Below are positions 8,939 to 16,166 of a DNA stretch of 64,000 bases, in pieces. This DNA comes from Janthinobacterium rivuli (GTDB lineage: Bacteria; Pseudomonadota; Gammaproteobacteria; Burkholderiales; Burkholderiaceae_D). Where the stretch lies: contig NZ_WFLJ01000001.1 of NCBI RefSeq assembly GCF_009208735.1, positions 186,001-250,000 of the forward strand. Reading direction: 5' to 3'. Under the pieces are notes generated by a model. The model was not told the origin of the DNA, searched no databases, and saw only the letters and a list, made by a program, of their open reading frames with translations. The stretch's first letter is position 1. Each line of letters starts with the position of its first letter. Made by a program: the position numbers and the translations under genes.

Positions 8939-9340
8939 CTACTTTCCCGCTGCGCCGGCCGGCTTGAAGGCCCACCAGCGGCTGCCCGCGAAATTCCAGA
9001 CCAGCCCGATGCCCGTCGCCAGCACCTGCGCCAGCCAGTAATACCAGCCCAGCTGGTGTACCAGCAGCCACATCAGGCCCGTATTGATGCACCAGCCGAT
9101 GCCCAGCAAGGTGAAATACTTGCTGGCCGCCTCGCCATGGCCCTTGTCGCTCTTGAACGTGAAAAAATAATTGAGCAGGTAGTTGACGACGGAGCCGAGG
9201 ATATAGCCGATGCCGGATGCAAAGGCGGCGCTGATGCCGGCCCATTCCACGCCGCCCCACAGCACGCTGTATTGCACGGCCGTGCCGGAAGCGCCGACGG
9301 CGGCGAAACGTAAAAATTGGTGATGCAGGGAATGAGACAT
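8939..9340 (-). CDS. GtrA-family membrane protein
   Basis: The ATG at 9340 (MSHSLHHQFLRFAAVGA) is preferred over a TTG two codons upstream. The 133-residue product has four membrane helices and GtrA hallmarks: RFAAVGASGTAVQY at the N-terminus, YILGSVVNYLLNYFFTF in the second helix and a C-terminal WNFAGSRWWAF. GtrA proteins are thought to flip or assist undecaprenyl-linked sugars in O-antigen or teichoic acid modification. No glycosyltransferase partner lies alongside, so this is an orphan copy. Confidence 0.87.
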   Translation of the reverse strand: MSHSLHHQFLRFAAVGASGTAVQYSVLWGGVEWAGISAAFASGIGYILGSVVNYLLNYFFTFKSDKGHGEAASKYFTLLGIGWCINTGLMWLLVHQLGWYYWLAQVLATGIGLVWNFAGSRWWAFKPAGAAGK

Positions 9341-9467
9341 TGTCAATTTTCAAATAGGGCGAGAACAGGATAGTGCCAGAATAAAAAATGGCTACGATTG
9401 CTCGTAACCATTTTTCAGCCTGCATTTTACTGCAAGTTGCGCCCAACGTTCATATCCGCCGCCGTTT

Positions 9468-10943
9468 CTACGCTGATTCCTTGCGCTGGCGGCGCCGGCG
9501 CAGCCACACAAACAGCGCGATCAGCAGCAAGAGTCCCACGATGCCGCCTGGCAGCATGAAGGGTTGCACGCGCGCCAGCACGGGTTTCTCGCCGCCGCTG
9601 CGCGCCTGCGCCACGTAGGCGGGCGTGACGGACACGTCCGGGTTGCCGTACTGCTTCAGCACGTAGTTGGCGATAGCGGCGATCTGCTCGTCCGTCAAGG
9701 GTTGCACGTAGGAACGCTGGTCGAAACGGGGCATGAACGCTTCGTGCTCCTCCCCTTCGATCTTGCGCTCGACACCAAACAACATGGCCGAGACCAGGTT
9801 GGCCGGCGTGTTGCCGCCCGTCGCCGTATTGTGGAACAGGGCCGGATACGCCTGGCCCGTGCTGCCGGTGCCGCTGGCCGAATGGCAGCTGGCGCAATAG
9901 CCGGAAAACAGCACGGCGCCGCTGTTCAGCGAATGGCGCTCGGTGGCGCCGGCCATGCCGCGCAGCAGCGGCTCTTCGCTGCCCGCGCTGCCGTGGCTGA
10001 AGGCCGCCTTCGTCTGCCCCGGCGCGCGCACGGGCGGCACGGTGCGCAGCCACGCCACGATGGCCGCCACGTCATCGTCGCGCAAAAACTGCAGACTGTT
10101 CTGGATGGCTTCGGCCATGCCGCCCGCCGCCTGCCCCTTGCCTTCCACGTGGCCCGTCTTCAGGTAGGCGGCGAGTTCCGCATCCGTCCACGCGCCGATG
10201 CCGCTGACCTTGTCGGACGTGATGTTCGGTGCGTGCCAGGAACCGAGCGACGCGCCCGCCAGGGTCTGGCTGCCGATTTCGGCCATCAGCGCGTTGCGCG
10301 GCGTGTGGCAGGCGCTGCAGTGAGCCAGGCCTTCGGCCAGGTAGGCGCCGCGGTTGATCTGCGCGCTCTTTGCCGGGTCCGGCACGAAGCGTTTATTGTC
10401 CAGGAACAAGGTATTCCAGCCCAGCATGGACAGGCGCACATTGAACGGGAATGGCAGAGCCGTCTGGCGCGCCGGCGCGTCGACCGGTTGAACCGCCTGC
10501 ATGAAGTAGTAATACAGGTCGCCCACGTCCGCGTCCGTCAGACGCGCATAGCTGGTGTAGGGCATGGCCGGATACAGATGGCTGCCATCGGCGCGCACGC
10601 CTTCGCGCAGGGCGCGCGCAAAGTCGGCTTCCGTGTAGTGGCCGATGCCGCCTTGTTTCGACGGCGTGATATTCGTCGCGTAGATCGTGCCCAGCGGCGA
10701 ATCGATGGCGTAGCCGCCCGCGTACGGCGTGCCGCCGGCCGCCGTATGACACGCCATGCAGTCGGCCGCGATGGCCAGGTAGCGCCCCCGCTCCAGGCGC
10801 GCATCGGCGCCCGAAGCACCTGCGGCGACGGGCGCGGCCGGGCGGTCCGGCGTCAGGGTGACGGGCGGCGCAGGCGGCGCAGCGTGCGCGGACAGCGGCA
10901 AGCCGGCCGCCAGGGTCAGGCTCAGTAACAAACGGCGCATCAT
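9468..10943 (-). CDS. Triheme cytochrome c subunit of a membrane-bound sugar/alcohol dehydrogenase
   Basis: The 491-residue protein begins with a Sec signal (MMRRLLLSLTLAAGLPLSAHA). It contains three CxxCH heme sites (CMACH, CSACH, CASCH), each followed by an NITPS/NITSD or equivalent methionine-ligand region, and ends in a membrane anchor (GGIVGLLLLIALFVWL) with a basic tail. This is the electron-accepting subunit that passes electrons to ubiquinone or a terminal oxidase. Its ATG overlaps the stop of the flavoprotein gene (ATGA), indicating translational coupling. It completes a three-subunit complex like gluconate 2-dehydrogenase, sorbitol dehydrogenase or fructose dehydrogenase. Confidence 0.92.
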   Translation of the reverse strand: MMRRLLLSLTLAAGLPLSAHAAPPAPPVTLTPDRPAAPVAAGASGADARLERGRYLAIAADCMACHTAAGGTPYAGGYAIDSPLGTIYATNITPSKQGGIGHYTEADFARALREGVRADGSHLYPAMPYTSYARLTDADVGDLYYYFMQAVQPVDAPARQTALPFPFNVRLSMLGWNTLFLDNKRFVPDPAKSAQINRGAYLAEGLAHCSACHTPRNALMAEIGSQTLAGASLGSWHAPNITSDKVSGIGAWTDAELAAYLKTGHVEGKGQAAGGMAEAIQNSLQFLRDDDVAAIVAWLRTVPPVRAPGQTKAAFSHGSAGSEEPLLRGMAGATERHSLNSGAVLFSGYCASCHSASGTGSTGQAYPALFHNTATGGNTPANLVSAMLFGVERKIEGEEHEAFMPRFDQRSYVQPLTDEQIAAIANYVLKQYGNPDVSVTPAYVAQARSGGEKPVLARVQPFMLPGGIVGLLLLIALFVWLRRRRQRKESA

Positions 10944-12598
10944 GCTGCCTCCCTTGCCAGGGTGCGGGCGATGTCGTCGGCCGCGCGCAAGCCGAGCGCG
11001 GCCATGCTGAGGGTGGTGTTGACCACGCTGGCCGACGGCATGGCGCCGCCACCGGGCAGCCACAGGTTGGCGTGATCGTGGGCGCGGCAATTGCCATCGA
11101 CCACGGAGTCAAGACGGTTACTGCCCATGATGACGCCACCCATGATGTGGTTGTTCGCGTTCAGGCTGTCGGTGATGTGGAATTCCACGGCGCCGAACAG
11201 CTTGCCGATGTGCTCGAGCTGCGCATGCGCGGCCTTCGCGCCAGCGCGCACGTAATCGCCCACGTCATAGTAAATGTCGGGACAGGCCAGGCCCAGCGGA
11301 TCCTTGCGCGTCTTGCTCAAGGTCAAACGATTATGCGCTTCGGGCAAGGGTTCCAGGCTGATCGACAAGTCCACGCCAAACGCGGCGCGGCGGCGGATCT
11401 CGTCGTCGAGATCCTTGCCCACCAGGCCCAGCTTCAACGACTGCTGGGTAGCGGGTCCGACGCGGGTGATATTGTTCAGGATCATCTTGTTGGCCGAATA
11501 CTGCGAGCGGAAGGCGCCGTCGCGCGGGCCCACCAGGCAGCTGCTCTGCGCGGGACCGCGGCCCGTCCAGATCGGCTCATTGGCGAGGAAGGTACAGTGG
11601 AAGCCCGAGTGGTCCATCATGTTGCGGCCCACTTGGTCGGAACTGTTGGCGATGCCGTTCGGATTGTTCTGGTTCGCCGCCAGCAACAGCAAGCGGGGCG
11701 TTTCGATACCATTGCAGGCAATCACGAAAGCCTTGCCCGTCGCCATGTGCGACTGCTTTTTCGCGTCATACCAGTGCACGGCCGTCACGCGATTGTTGTG
11801 GTCCGTGTCGATGCGGTAGACGACGGCCTCGGCCAATACGCCCGCGCCTTTCAGCTCGGCCCGCTCCACATGGTGGATGCCGTTGTACATGGCGCCGATG
11901 GGGCAGATCGGCTGGCAATTATTATTGCCGCAACAAGTCGGGCGTCCCTGCCATGGGCGCGTCGAGCGGCCTTGCGGGATCGGCACGGAACGGTAGCCGT
12001 GCGGGTTGACCACTTCGGCGAAACGCTTGTCGCCATAGCCCCAGGGCACCATGTCCATCGGGTACGGCGCGCTGCGTTCGCTGGGTGACTGCAGGGCGGG
12101 ATCGTTGGGGCCGGCCACGCCCATTTCCTGCTCGGCGCGGCAATAGTAGGGTTCCAACTCATCATAGGAAATGGCCCAGTCGCGCCCTACCCCGTAATCG
12201 CTTTTCATGCGCATGTCGGACGGCAGATGGCGCCAGCACGACGCGGCCCAGTGCCAGGTCGTGCCGCCCACCGTGCGCAGATAGCCCTGCTGGAAACTGC
12301 TGCCGCTGGGGCCGGACAATTCCACGTAGTTATTCTTCGGAAAATACAAGGGCGCGGGCGCGTTCTCCGCCTGCGGATACAGGCCCTGGAAATCGGAACC
12401 GACGCGGTTCTCGAACGGCATGTTGCGCCAGTTTTCCACGGCCTGCCCCCGCTCGATGCGCAGACCCGCTTCCAGCATGATCACGGAGTGACCCTGCGCG
12501 GCCAGCTGGTCGGCCATCATGGCGCCGACGACGCCAGAACCGACGATGACGACATCGGCGACGACGTCGCCATTACTCTTGAATTGGGGTGATTTCAT
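10940..12598 (-). CDS. GMC-family FAD-dependent dehydrogenase, catalytic subunit
   Basis: The start at 12598 (MKSPQFKSNGD) overlaps the stop of the small-subunit gene as ATGA. The 552-residue protein has an N-terminal dinucleotide fold with GSGVVG near residues 20-25 and an ending LEAG, a GGTTWHW substrate-region motif, and the C-terminal GMC segment with HDHANLWLPGGGAMPSA and NTTLSMAALGLRAAD. The histidine in NNHIMGG is a good candidate for substrate positioning. A four-cysteine segment (CCGNNNCQPICPIGAM) near residue 220 may hold an iron-sulfur cluster, as in fructose and glucose dehydrogenases of this class. Substrate is a sugar, sugar acid or polyol; which one is not decided. Confidence 0.92.
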   Translation of the reverse strand: MKSPQFKSNGDVVADVVIVGSGVVGAMMADQLAAQGHSVIMLEAGLRIERGQAVENWRNMPFENRVGSDFQGLYPQAENAPAPLYFPKNNYVELSGPSGSSFQQGYLRTVGGTTWHWAASCWRHLPSDMRMKSDYGVGRDWAISYDELEPYYCRAEQEMGVAGPNDPALQSPSERSAPYPMDMVPWGYGDKRFAEVVNPHGYRSVPIPQGRSTRPWQGRPTCCGNNNCQPICPIGAMYNGIHHVERAELKGAGVLAEAVVYRIDTDHNNRVTAVHWYDAKKQSHMATGKAFVIACNGIETPRLLLLAANQNNPNGIANSSDQVGRNMMDHSGFHCTFLANEPIWTGRGPAQSSCLVGPRDGAFRSQYSANKMILNNITRVGPATQQSLKLGLVGKDLDDEIRRRAAFGVDLSISLEPLPEAHNRLTLSKTRKDPLGLACPDIYYDVGDYVRAGAKAAHAQLEHIGKLFGAVEFHITDSLNANNHIMGGVIMGSNRLDSVVDGNCRAHDHANLWLPGGGAMPSASVVNTTLSMAALGLRAADDIARTLAREAA

Positions 12599-13254
12599 TT
12601 TGCTTGCTTGCCTTTCGGTTCGGGAGTGCCGGTGGTGGCCGGGGCCGGGACGGGTTTGGGCGCCACGGGCGCGGAGACGCCCACGGCCGGCGGCGCCTTC
12701 AGCCACCACAGGGGGCCGTAATTGCAATACGTGGGCACGACCTGGCCATCGGCCACCGTGCGGTACATCAGCGCTTCCGCATACGCGACGACGATGGACT
12801 TCGTGCCCTGCGCCGCGTTGCCCGCGACCGTGCCCGTGTACCAGGCGGCGACGATGGCCAGCGCCAGCTCGCGCAAGCTGGCGTCCGCGGCGCTGGCGGC
12901 CGCCAGCAGGGCCTTCGCTTCCTGGCCCGTGACGAGCAGCGCGCCCAGCCGTGGCAACTGCTCGGCAAAGCCGGGCACGTTGGTGCGCATGGCTTGTTCG
13001 ATGCGCGCCGCCGTCGCGGCGGACAGGTCGCGGTGGCCCGTGATGGTGTGCGACAAGGTGTAGAACAGCATGGTGGCGGGCGCCGGGCCGGTGGCCGGAG
13101 CGCTGGCCGGCGCCTGCATGGCGGCGGACAGGGGATTGCTCCAGAAACCGGCCTGCGCCAGCAAGGCGGCCAGGCCGATGAGAGCGTGGCGGCGGCTGAT
13201 GCGGGGAAGGGATGAAACGGATGTTGCAGATGGTTCGCTGCCTGGATGGTTCAT
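12595..13254 (-). CDS. Small (FAD-SLDH-type) subunit of the dehydrogenase, Tat-exported
   Basis: The 219-residue protein starts with a twin-arginine signal (SRRHALIGLAALLAQAGF, residues 20-37) and matches the gluconate/sorbitol dehydrogenase small-subunit pattern: a helical domain with LSHTITGHRDLS, AWYTGTV and YCNYGPLWW near the C-terminus, then a Pro/Ala-rich tail. The Tat signal is thought to carry the folded flavoprotein partner to the periplasm as a hitchhiker, since the catalytic subunit has no signal of its own. A CGGGAG site precedes the ATG. It is the first gene of a three-gene coupled operon. Confidence 0.88.
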   Translation of the reverse strand: MNHPGSEPSATSVSSLPRISRRHALIGLAALLAQAGFWSNPLSAAMQAPASAPATGPAPATMLFYTLSHTITGHRDLSAATAARIEQAMRTNVPGFAEQLPRLGALLVTGQEAKALLAAASAADASLRELALAIVAAWYTGTVAGNAAQGTKSIVVAYAEALMYRTVADGQVVPTYCNYGPLWWLKAPPAVGVSAPVAPKPVPAPATTGTPEPKGKQAK

Positions 13255-13320
13255 GAGACTCCCGCAAGACTTGTTGTTTTATTGACTTCGATGATTGCGC
13301 TACATTGCATTTGCGCATAA

Positions 13321-13336
13321 ATGGAACCGGTTCCAT
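13321..13336. promoter_or_regulatory. Probable LacI-family operator of the dehydrogenase operon
   Basis: ATGGAACCGGTTCCAT is a perfect 16-bp palindrome with the central CG typical of LacI/GalR-family operators. It sits 67 bases upstream of the first gene of the operon, where a repressor could block transcription. No LacI-type regulator is encoded in the window, so the factor would be encoded elsewhere. Confidence 0.65.
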
Positions 13337-13756
13337 ATTATCCTACAGAAGTAAATTGTCTGCCAATGTAGTACTACTACTGAGTATCGGTCGTGTGCCA
13401 TTCCCGCATGGATGCACGCGCGGCTGCATGCAGGGGAAGGCCAATGCCAATGAAACCAGCTTTCTGACAAGGCGACATATCGACGCACCCGCCGCAGACC
13501 TTCTACGGATGCATGGCGCAAACCACGGCGGAAGCGAAACCCGTTTGCGCTGAAGCCAGCACCACCCCATCGCCCGACATCGGCGGCATCCAGCAGGTGC
13601 TGGAAATCAAGACGGACGACGCGCACAAACCCGCCCTGCGGCTCCTGTCAGGCGGGCCGGGAAGCCGCATGAACAAGGGCGCGGGTGATTTCAAGAAGCC
13701 ATCATCAAGACGCTGGAGACAAGTCAAGCGAGCAGGTGCGAGCGCCTGAAACGCAA

Positions 13757-13784
13757 AAAGCCCAACCGGTGAAGGCTGGGCTTT
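13757..13784 (-). terminator. Terminator of tRNA-Asn copy 2
   Basis: AAAGCCCA at 13757-13764 pairs with TGGGCTTT at 13777-13784, with a further CC/GG pair inside. Five As on the plus strand (13755-13759) give a T-run on the minus strand. Confidence 0.75.
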
Positions 13785-13802
13785 GCAATACTGCTGATGT
13801 TC

Positions 13803-13878
13803 TGGCTCCCCGACCTGGACTCGAACCAGGGACCTGCGGATTAACAGTCCGTCGCTCTACCAACTGAGCTATCAGGGA
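13803..13878 (-). tRNA. tRNA-Asn (GTT), copy 2
   Basis: Base-for-base identical to copy 1 over 76 nt, including the encoded CCA and GTT anticodon. Confidence 0.97.
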
Positions 13879-13889
13879 AAAGAGGCCGC

Positions 13890-13918
13890 ATTCTATAGGG
13901 GAAATTTTACGATGTCCA
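13890..13918 (-). promoter_or_regulatory. Sigma70 promoter of tRNA-Asn copy 2
   Basis: TGGACA (13913-13918) and TAGAAT (13890-13895) on the minus strand are 17 bases apart. The -10 box differs from consensus at one position, unlike the other copies. Confidence 0.74.
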
Positions 13919-13971
13919 GATTTCCACCATAAAAATGTGCATTTCCCCGACGTTCCACTGCCCGGCAGCGC

Positions 13972-14298
13972 TCAGCCGGGATGCTCTTGCGGGTAGTAAT
14001 CAAATACCAGCACCCGTCCCAGCCATGGCTTGAGCTGTTCGACAAAGGCCAGGTGGGCCGCATGGCTCAGATACCCGTCGCGCGCGGCGGCGTCATCGAA
14101 GGTCAGCGTGAAGCAATCGGTAAAGCCGTCATCGAGGCCTTCCGGGCTGACGTTCGGCCCCCATTCGAATTGCCGCACGCCGGGAATGCGGTGTTTCAGC
14201 TGGGAAAACTCATAGACGAGCTCGGCGTGCTTGGCGGACGTGATGCCATCGAGGAAGTCGCACAGGACGATATGGCGCAAGGCGGAGGTACAAGTCAT
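13972..14298 (-). CDS. Dabb (stress-responsive alpha/beta barrel) domain protein
   Basis: The ATG at 14298 follows AGGAG nine bases upstream; the longer frame runs back through non-coding sequence. The 108-residue product has the Dabb pattern: LRHIVLCDF at the N-terminus, a helix of about residues 20-35, FEWGPNVSPEGLDDGFTDCFTLTFDD in the middle, and HLAFVEQLKPWLGRVLVFDYY at the end. Members dimerise as ferredoxin-like barrels. Function is not known for most bacterial homologues. The gene is wedged between tRNA-Asn copies 2 and 3. Confidence 0.85.
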   Translation of the reverse strand: MTCTSALRHIVLCDFLDGITSAKHAELVYEFSQLKHRIPGVRQFEWGPNVSPEGLDDGFTDCFTLTFDDAAARDGYLSHAAHLAFVEQLKPWLGRVLVFDYYPQEHPG

Positions 14299-14387
14299 GG
14301 GAAGGTGCTCCTGAAGTGATGCATTCAGGATAGCGCAAAACGCGATCACGCACAGGCAAGGCCTGCCGCCTGCGGCGAAAAACAAAA

Positions 14388-14413
14388 AAGGCCATGTTTT
14401 TCAACATGACCTT
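14388..14413 (-). terminator. Terminator of tRNA-Asn copy 3
   Basis: A stem of about 11 bp with one G-T wobble (AAGGCCATGTT against AACATGACCTT) around a short loop is followed on the minus strand by a T-run. It is clearly related in sequence to the terminator of copy 4. Confidence 0.78.
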
Positions 14414-14421
14414 CCGAATTC

Positions 14422-14497
14422 TGGCTCCCCGACCTGGACTCGAACCAGGGACCTGCGGATTAACAGTCCGTCGCTCTACCAACTGAGCTATCAGGGA
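14422..14497 (-). tRNA. tRNA-Asn (GTT), copy 3
   Basis: Identical to the other three copies over 76 nt, with CCA encoded. Confidence 0.97.
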
Positions 14498-14508
14498 AAA
14501 GAGGCCGT

Positions 14509-14537
14509 ATTATATAGGGCAAATTTTCAATTGTCTA
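14509..14537 (-). promoter_or_regulatory. Sigma70 promoter of tRNA-Asn copy 3
   Basis: TAGACA (14532-14537) and a perfect TATAAT (14509-14514) on the minus strand have a 17-base spacer. Confidence 0.78.
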
Positions 14538-14597
14538 GATTTCCATAGGGAAAATCTTATCTTGCCCCACGCTGCGCGCCGGCCACGCACAAACAAA

Positions 14598-14625
14598 AAA
14601 GGCCACGTTTTTCAACGTGGCCTTT
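14598..14625 (-). terminator. Terminator of tRNA-Asn copy 4
   Basis: A perfect 12-bp stem (14598-14609 with 14614-14625) with a four-base loop, followed on the minus strand by Ts. It also lies beyond the promoter of copy 3, keeping the two genes transcriptionally separate. Confidence 0.8.
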
Positions 14626-14632
14626 CGAATTC

Positions 14633-14708
14633 TGGCTCCCCGACCTGGACTCGAACCAGGGACCTGCGGATTAACAGTCCGTCGCTCTACCAACTGAGCT
14701 ATCAGGGA
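14633..14708 (-). tRNA. tRNA-Asn (GTT), copy 4
   Basis: Identical to the other three copies. It lies 211 bases from copy 3, and the flanking sequence (shared gaattctggctccc junction and related terminators) points to a recent local duplication. Confidence 0.97.
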
Positions 14709-14719
14709 AAAGAGGCAAT

Positions 14720-14748
14720 ATTATATGTCGATTGTTTCGCATTTGCAA
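14720..14748 (-). promoter_or_regulatory. Sigma70 promoter of tRNA-Asn copy 4
   Basis: TTGCAA (14743-14748) and a perfect TATAAT (14720-14725) on the minus strand with 17 bases between. The -35 box and upstream sequence differ from those of the other copies. Confidence 0.74.
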
Positions 14749-14839
14749 GACCAATACCGCATCCTGACAAACACGGCCATCGCCGACTTTCTACCGCCAT
14801 CAGCGCCACACTTGCATGCAGCGCCGAAGAAGCAAGATC

Positions 14840-16054
14840 TTAAAGCACTTTGGCGATCGCGTCAATAACGATGTCGATATTGCGCGAATTCAATGCTGCC
14901 ACGCAGATACGGCCCGTGTCGACGGCGTAGATCGATTGCTCGCGCAGCGACGCCACCTGCTCCTTGGTGAGACCGGAGTACGAGAACATGCCGATTTGCT
15001 GGCGCACGAATTCGAAGTCGTGGCCTGGCGCCTTGGCTTTCAGCTTTTCCACGAAGGCGTTGCGCATTTCGCGGATGCGCACGCGCATGCCGGCCAGTTC
15101 CTCTTCCCACAGCTGACGCAGTTCCGGCGTGGCCAGGACGGTGGCGACCACCTTGCCGCCGTGTACTGGCGGGTTCGAGTAGTTGGTGCGCACGACGCGC
15201 TTCAGCTGCGACAGCAGGCGTGCCGCTTCATCGGCGCTGGCCGCGACGACGCTCAGGGCGCCCACGCGCTCGCCGTACAGCGAGAACGATTTCGAGAACG
15301 AGTTCGACACCAGCAGCGGGCCGCCCGCGTCGGCGAAGCGGCGCACCACGGCGCCGTCTTCGGCGATGCCGTTGGCGAAGCCTTGATAGGCCATGTCGAG
15401 GAACGGCACCAGGCCGCGCGACGTCACCACGCTGATGATCTGATCCCACTGGGCGACGCTCAGGTCGGCGCCGGTCGGGTTGTGGCAGCAGGCGTGCAGC
15501 ACGACGATGGAGCCGGCTGGCATGGCGTTCAGGCTGGCCAGCATGCCGTCGAAGTTCACGCCATGCGTGGCGGCATCGTAGTAGGTGTAGTTATTCACGA
15601 CGAAACCGGCGTTCTCGAACAGCGCGCGGTGGTTTTCCCAGCTTGGGTCGCTGATGTAGACTTGCGCGCCCGGCGCGAAGCGCTGCAGGAAGTCGGCACC
15701 GATCTTCAGTGCGCCCGTGCCGCCGATGGCTTGCACGGTGACGGCGCGGCGCTCTTGAATTACGGCGCTATCGGCGCCAAATACGAGTTCTTGCACCGCC
15801 TTGTCGTAGGCAGCGAGGCCTTCGATCGGCAGATAGGTGCGTGGCGCGGCCTGCTCGATCAGGATGGCTTCCGCCTTGCGTACGCAAGCTAACAGAGGCA
15901 CTTTACCGTTGTCGTCATAATAGACGCCAACGCCCAGATTGATTTTGGCGGGATTCTGGTCCGCGTTAAATGCTTCGGTGATGCCCAGGATCGGGTCGCG
16001 TGGGGCCATCTCGATGGCGCTAAACAGACTGGCAGAAACAGTTGGGTTCGTCAT
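14840..16054 (-). CDS. tyrB: Aromatic amino acid / aspartate aminotransferase (class I, PLP)
   Basis: The start at ATG 16054 (MTNPTVSASLFSAIEMAPRD) fits the family; an in-frame GTG lies 11 codons upstream. The 404-residue protein has the aspartate/aromatic aminotransferase Ia pattern: INLGVGVYYDDNGK near the N-terminus, HACCHNPTGAD for pyridoxal-phosphate contacts, LVPFLDMAYQGFANG, and the catalytic lysine in SNSFSKSFSLYGERVG. A final arginine for the substrate carboxylate is in FSYSGLTKEQV and following. It catalyses amino transfer between glutamate and aromatic keto acids or oxaloacetate. TyrB versus AspC cannot be settled from motifs, and the symbol is tentative. Confidence 0.88.
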   Translation of the reverse strand: MTNPTVSASLFSAIEMAPRDPILGITEAFNADQNPAKINLGVGVYYDDNGKVPLLACVRKAEAILIEQAAPRTYLPIEGLAAYDKAVQELVFGADSAVIQERRAVTVQAIGGTGALKIGADFLQRFAPGAQVYISDPSWENHRALFENAGFVVNNYTYYDAATHGVNFDGMLASLNAMPAGSIVVLHACCHNPTGADLSVAQWDQIISVVTSRGLVPFLDMAYQGFANGIAEDGAVVRRFADAGGPLLVSNSFSKSFSLYGERVGALSVVAASADEAARLLSQLKRVVRTNYSNPPVHGGKVVATVLATPELRQLWEEELAGMRVRIREMRNAFVEKLKAKAPGHDFEFVRQQIGMFSYSGLTKEQVASLREQSIYAVDTGRICVAALNSRNIDIVIDAIAKVL

Positions 16055-16166
16055 GATAAGATTGGATTCGATTGGAAGCAGGTTCACAGCGGAGTTGTAG
16101 ACAGCGCCCCAAAATACAACGCCAGGGCCGCCAGCAGAGCACTATTCTAACAAAGGTCTGATTCAC

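Larger units (their letters stand above)
13255..13802. other. Intergenic region of 548 bases upstream of the dehydrogenase operon
   Basis: This region holds the operator-like palindrome at 13321-13336 and the terminator of tRNA-Asn copy 2. Between them a plus-strand frame (13513-13749, 78 codons) has no good ribosome-binding site and no recognisable domain, and I do not call it a gene. Confidence 0.5.

Noticed and set aside
13513..13749. A 78-codon plus-strand frame downstream of the LacI-type operator
   Set aside because: No ribosome-binding site, no recognisable domain, and its 3' end reaches the tRNA terminator region; it is more likely chance.
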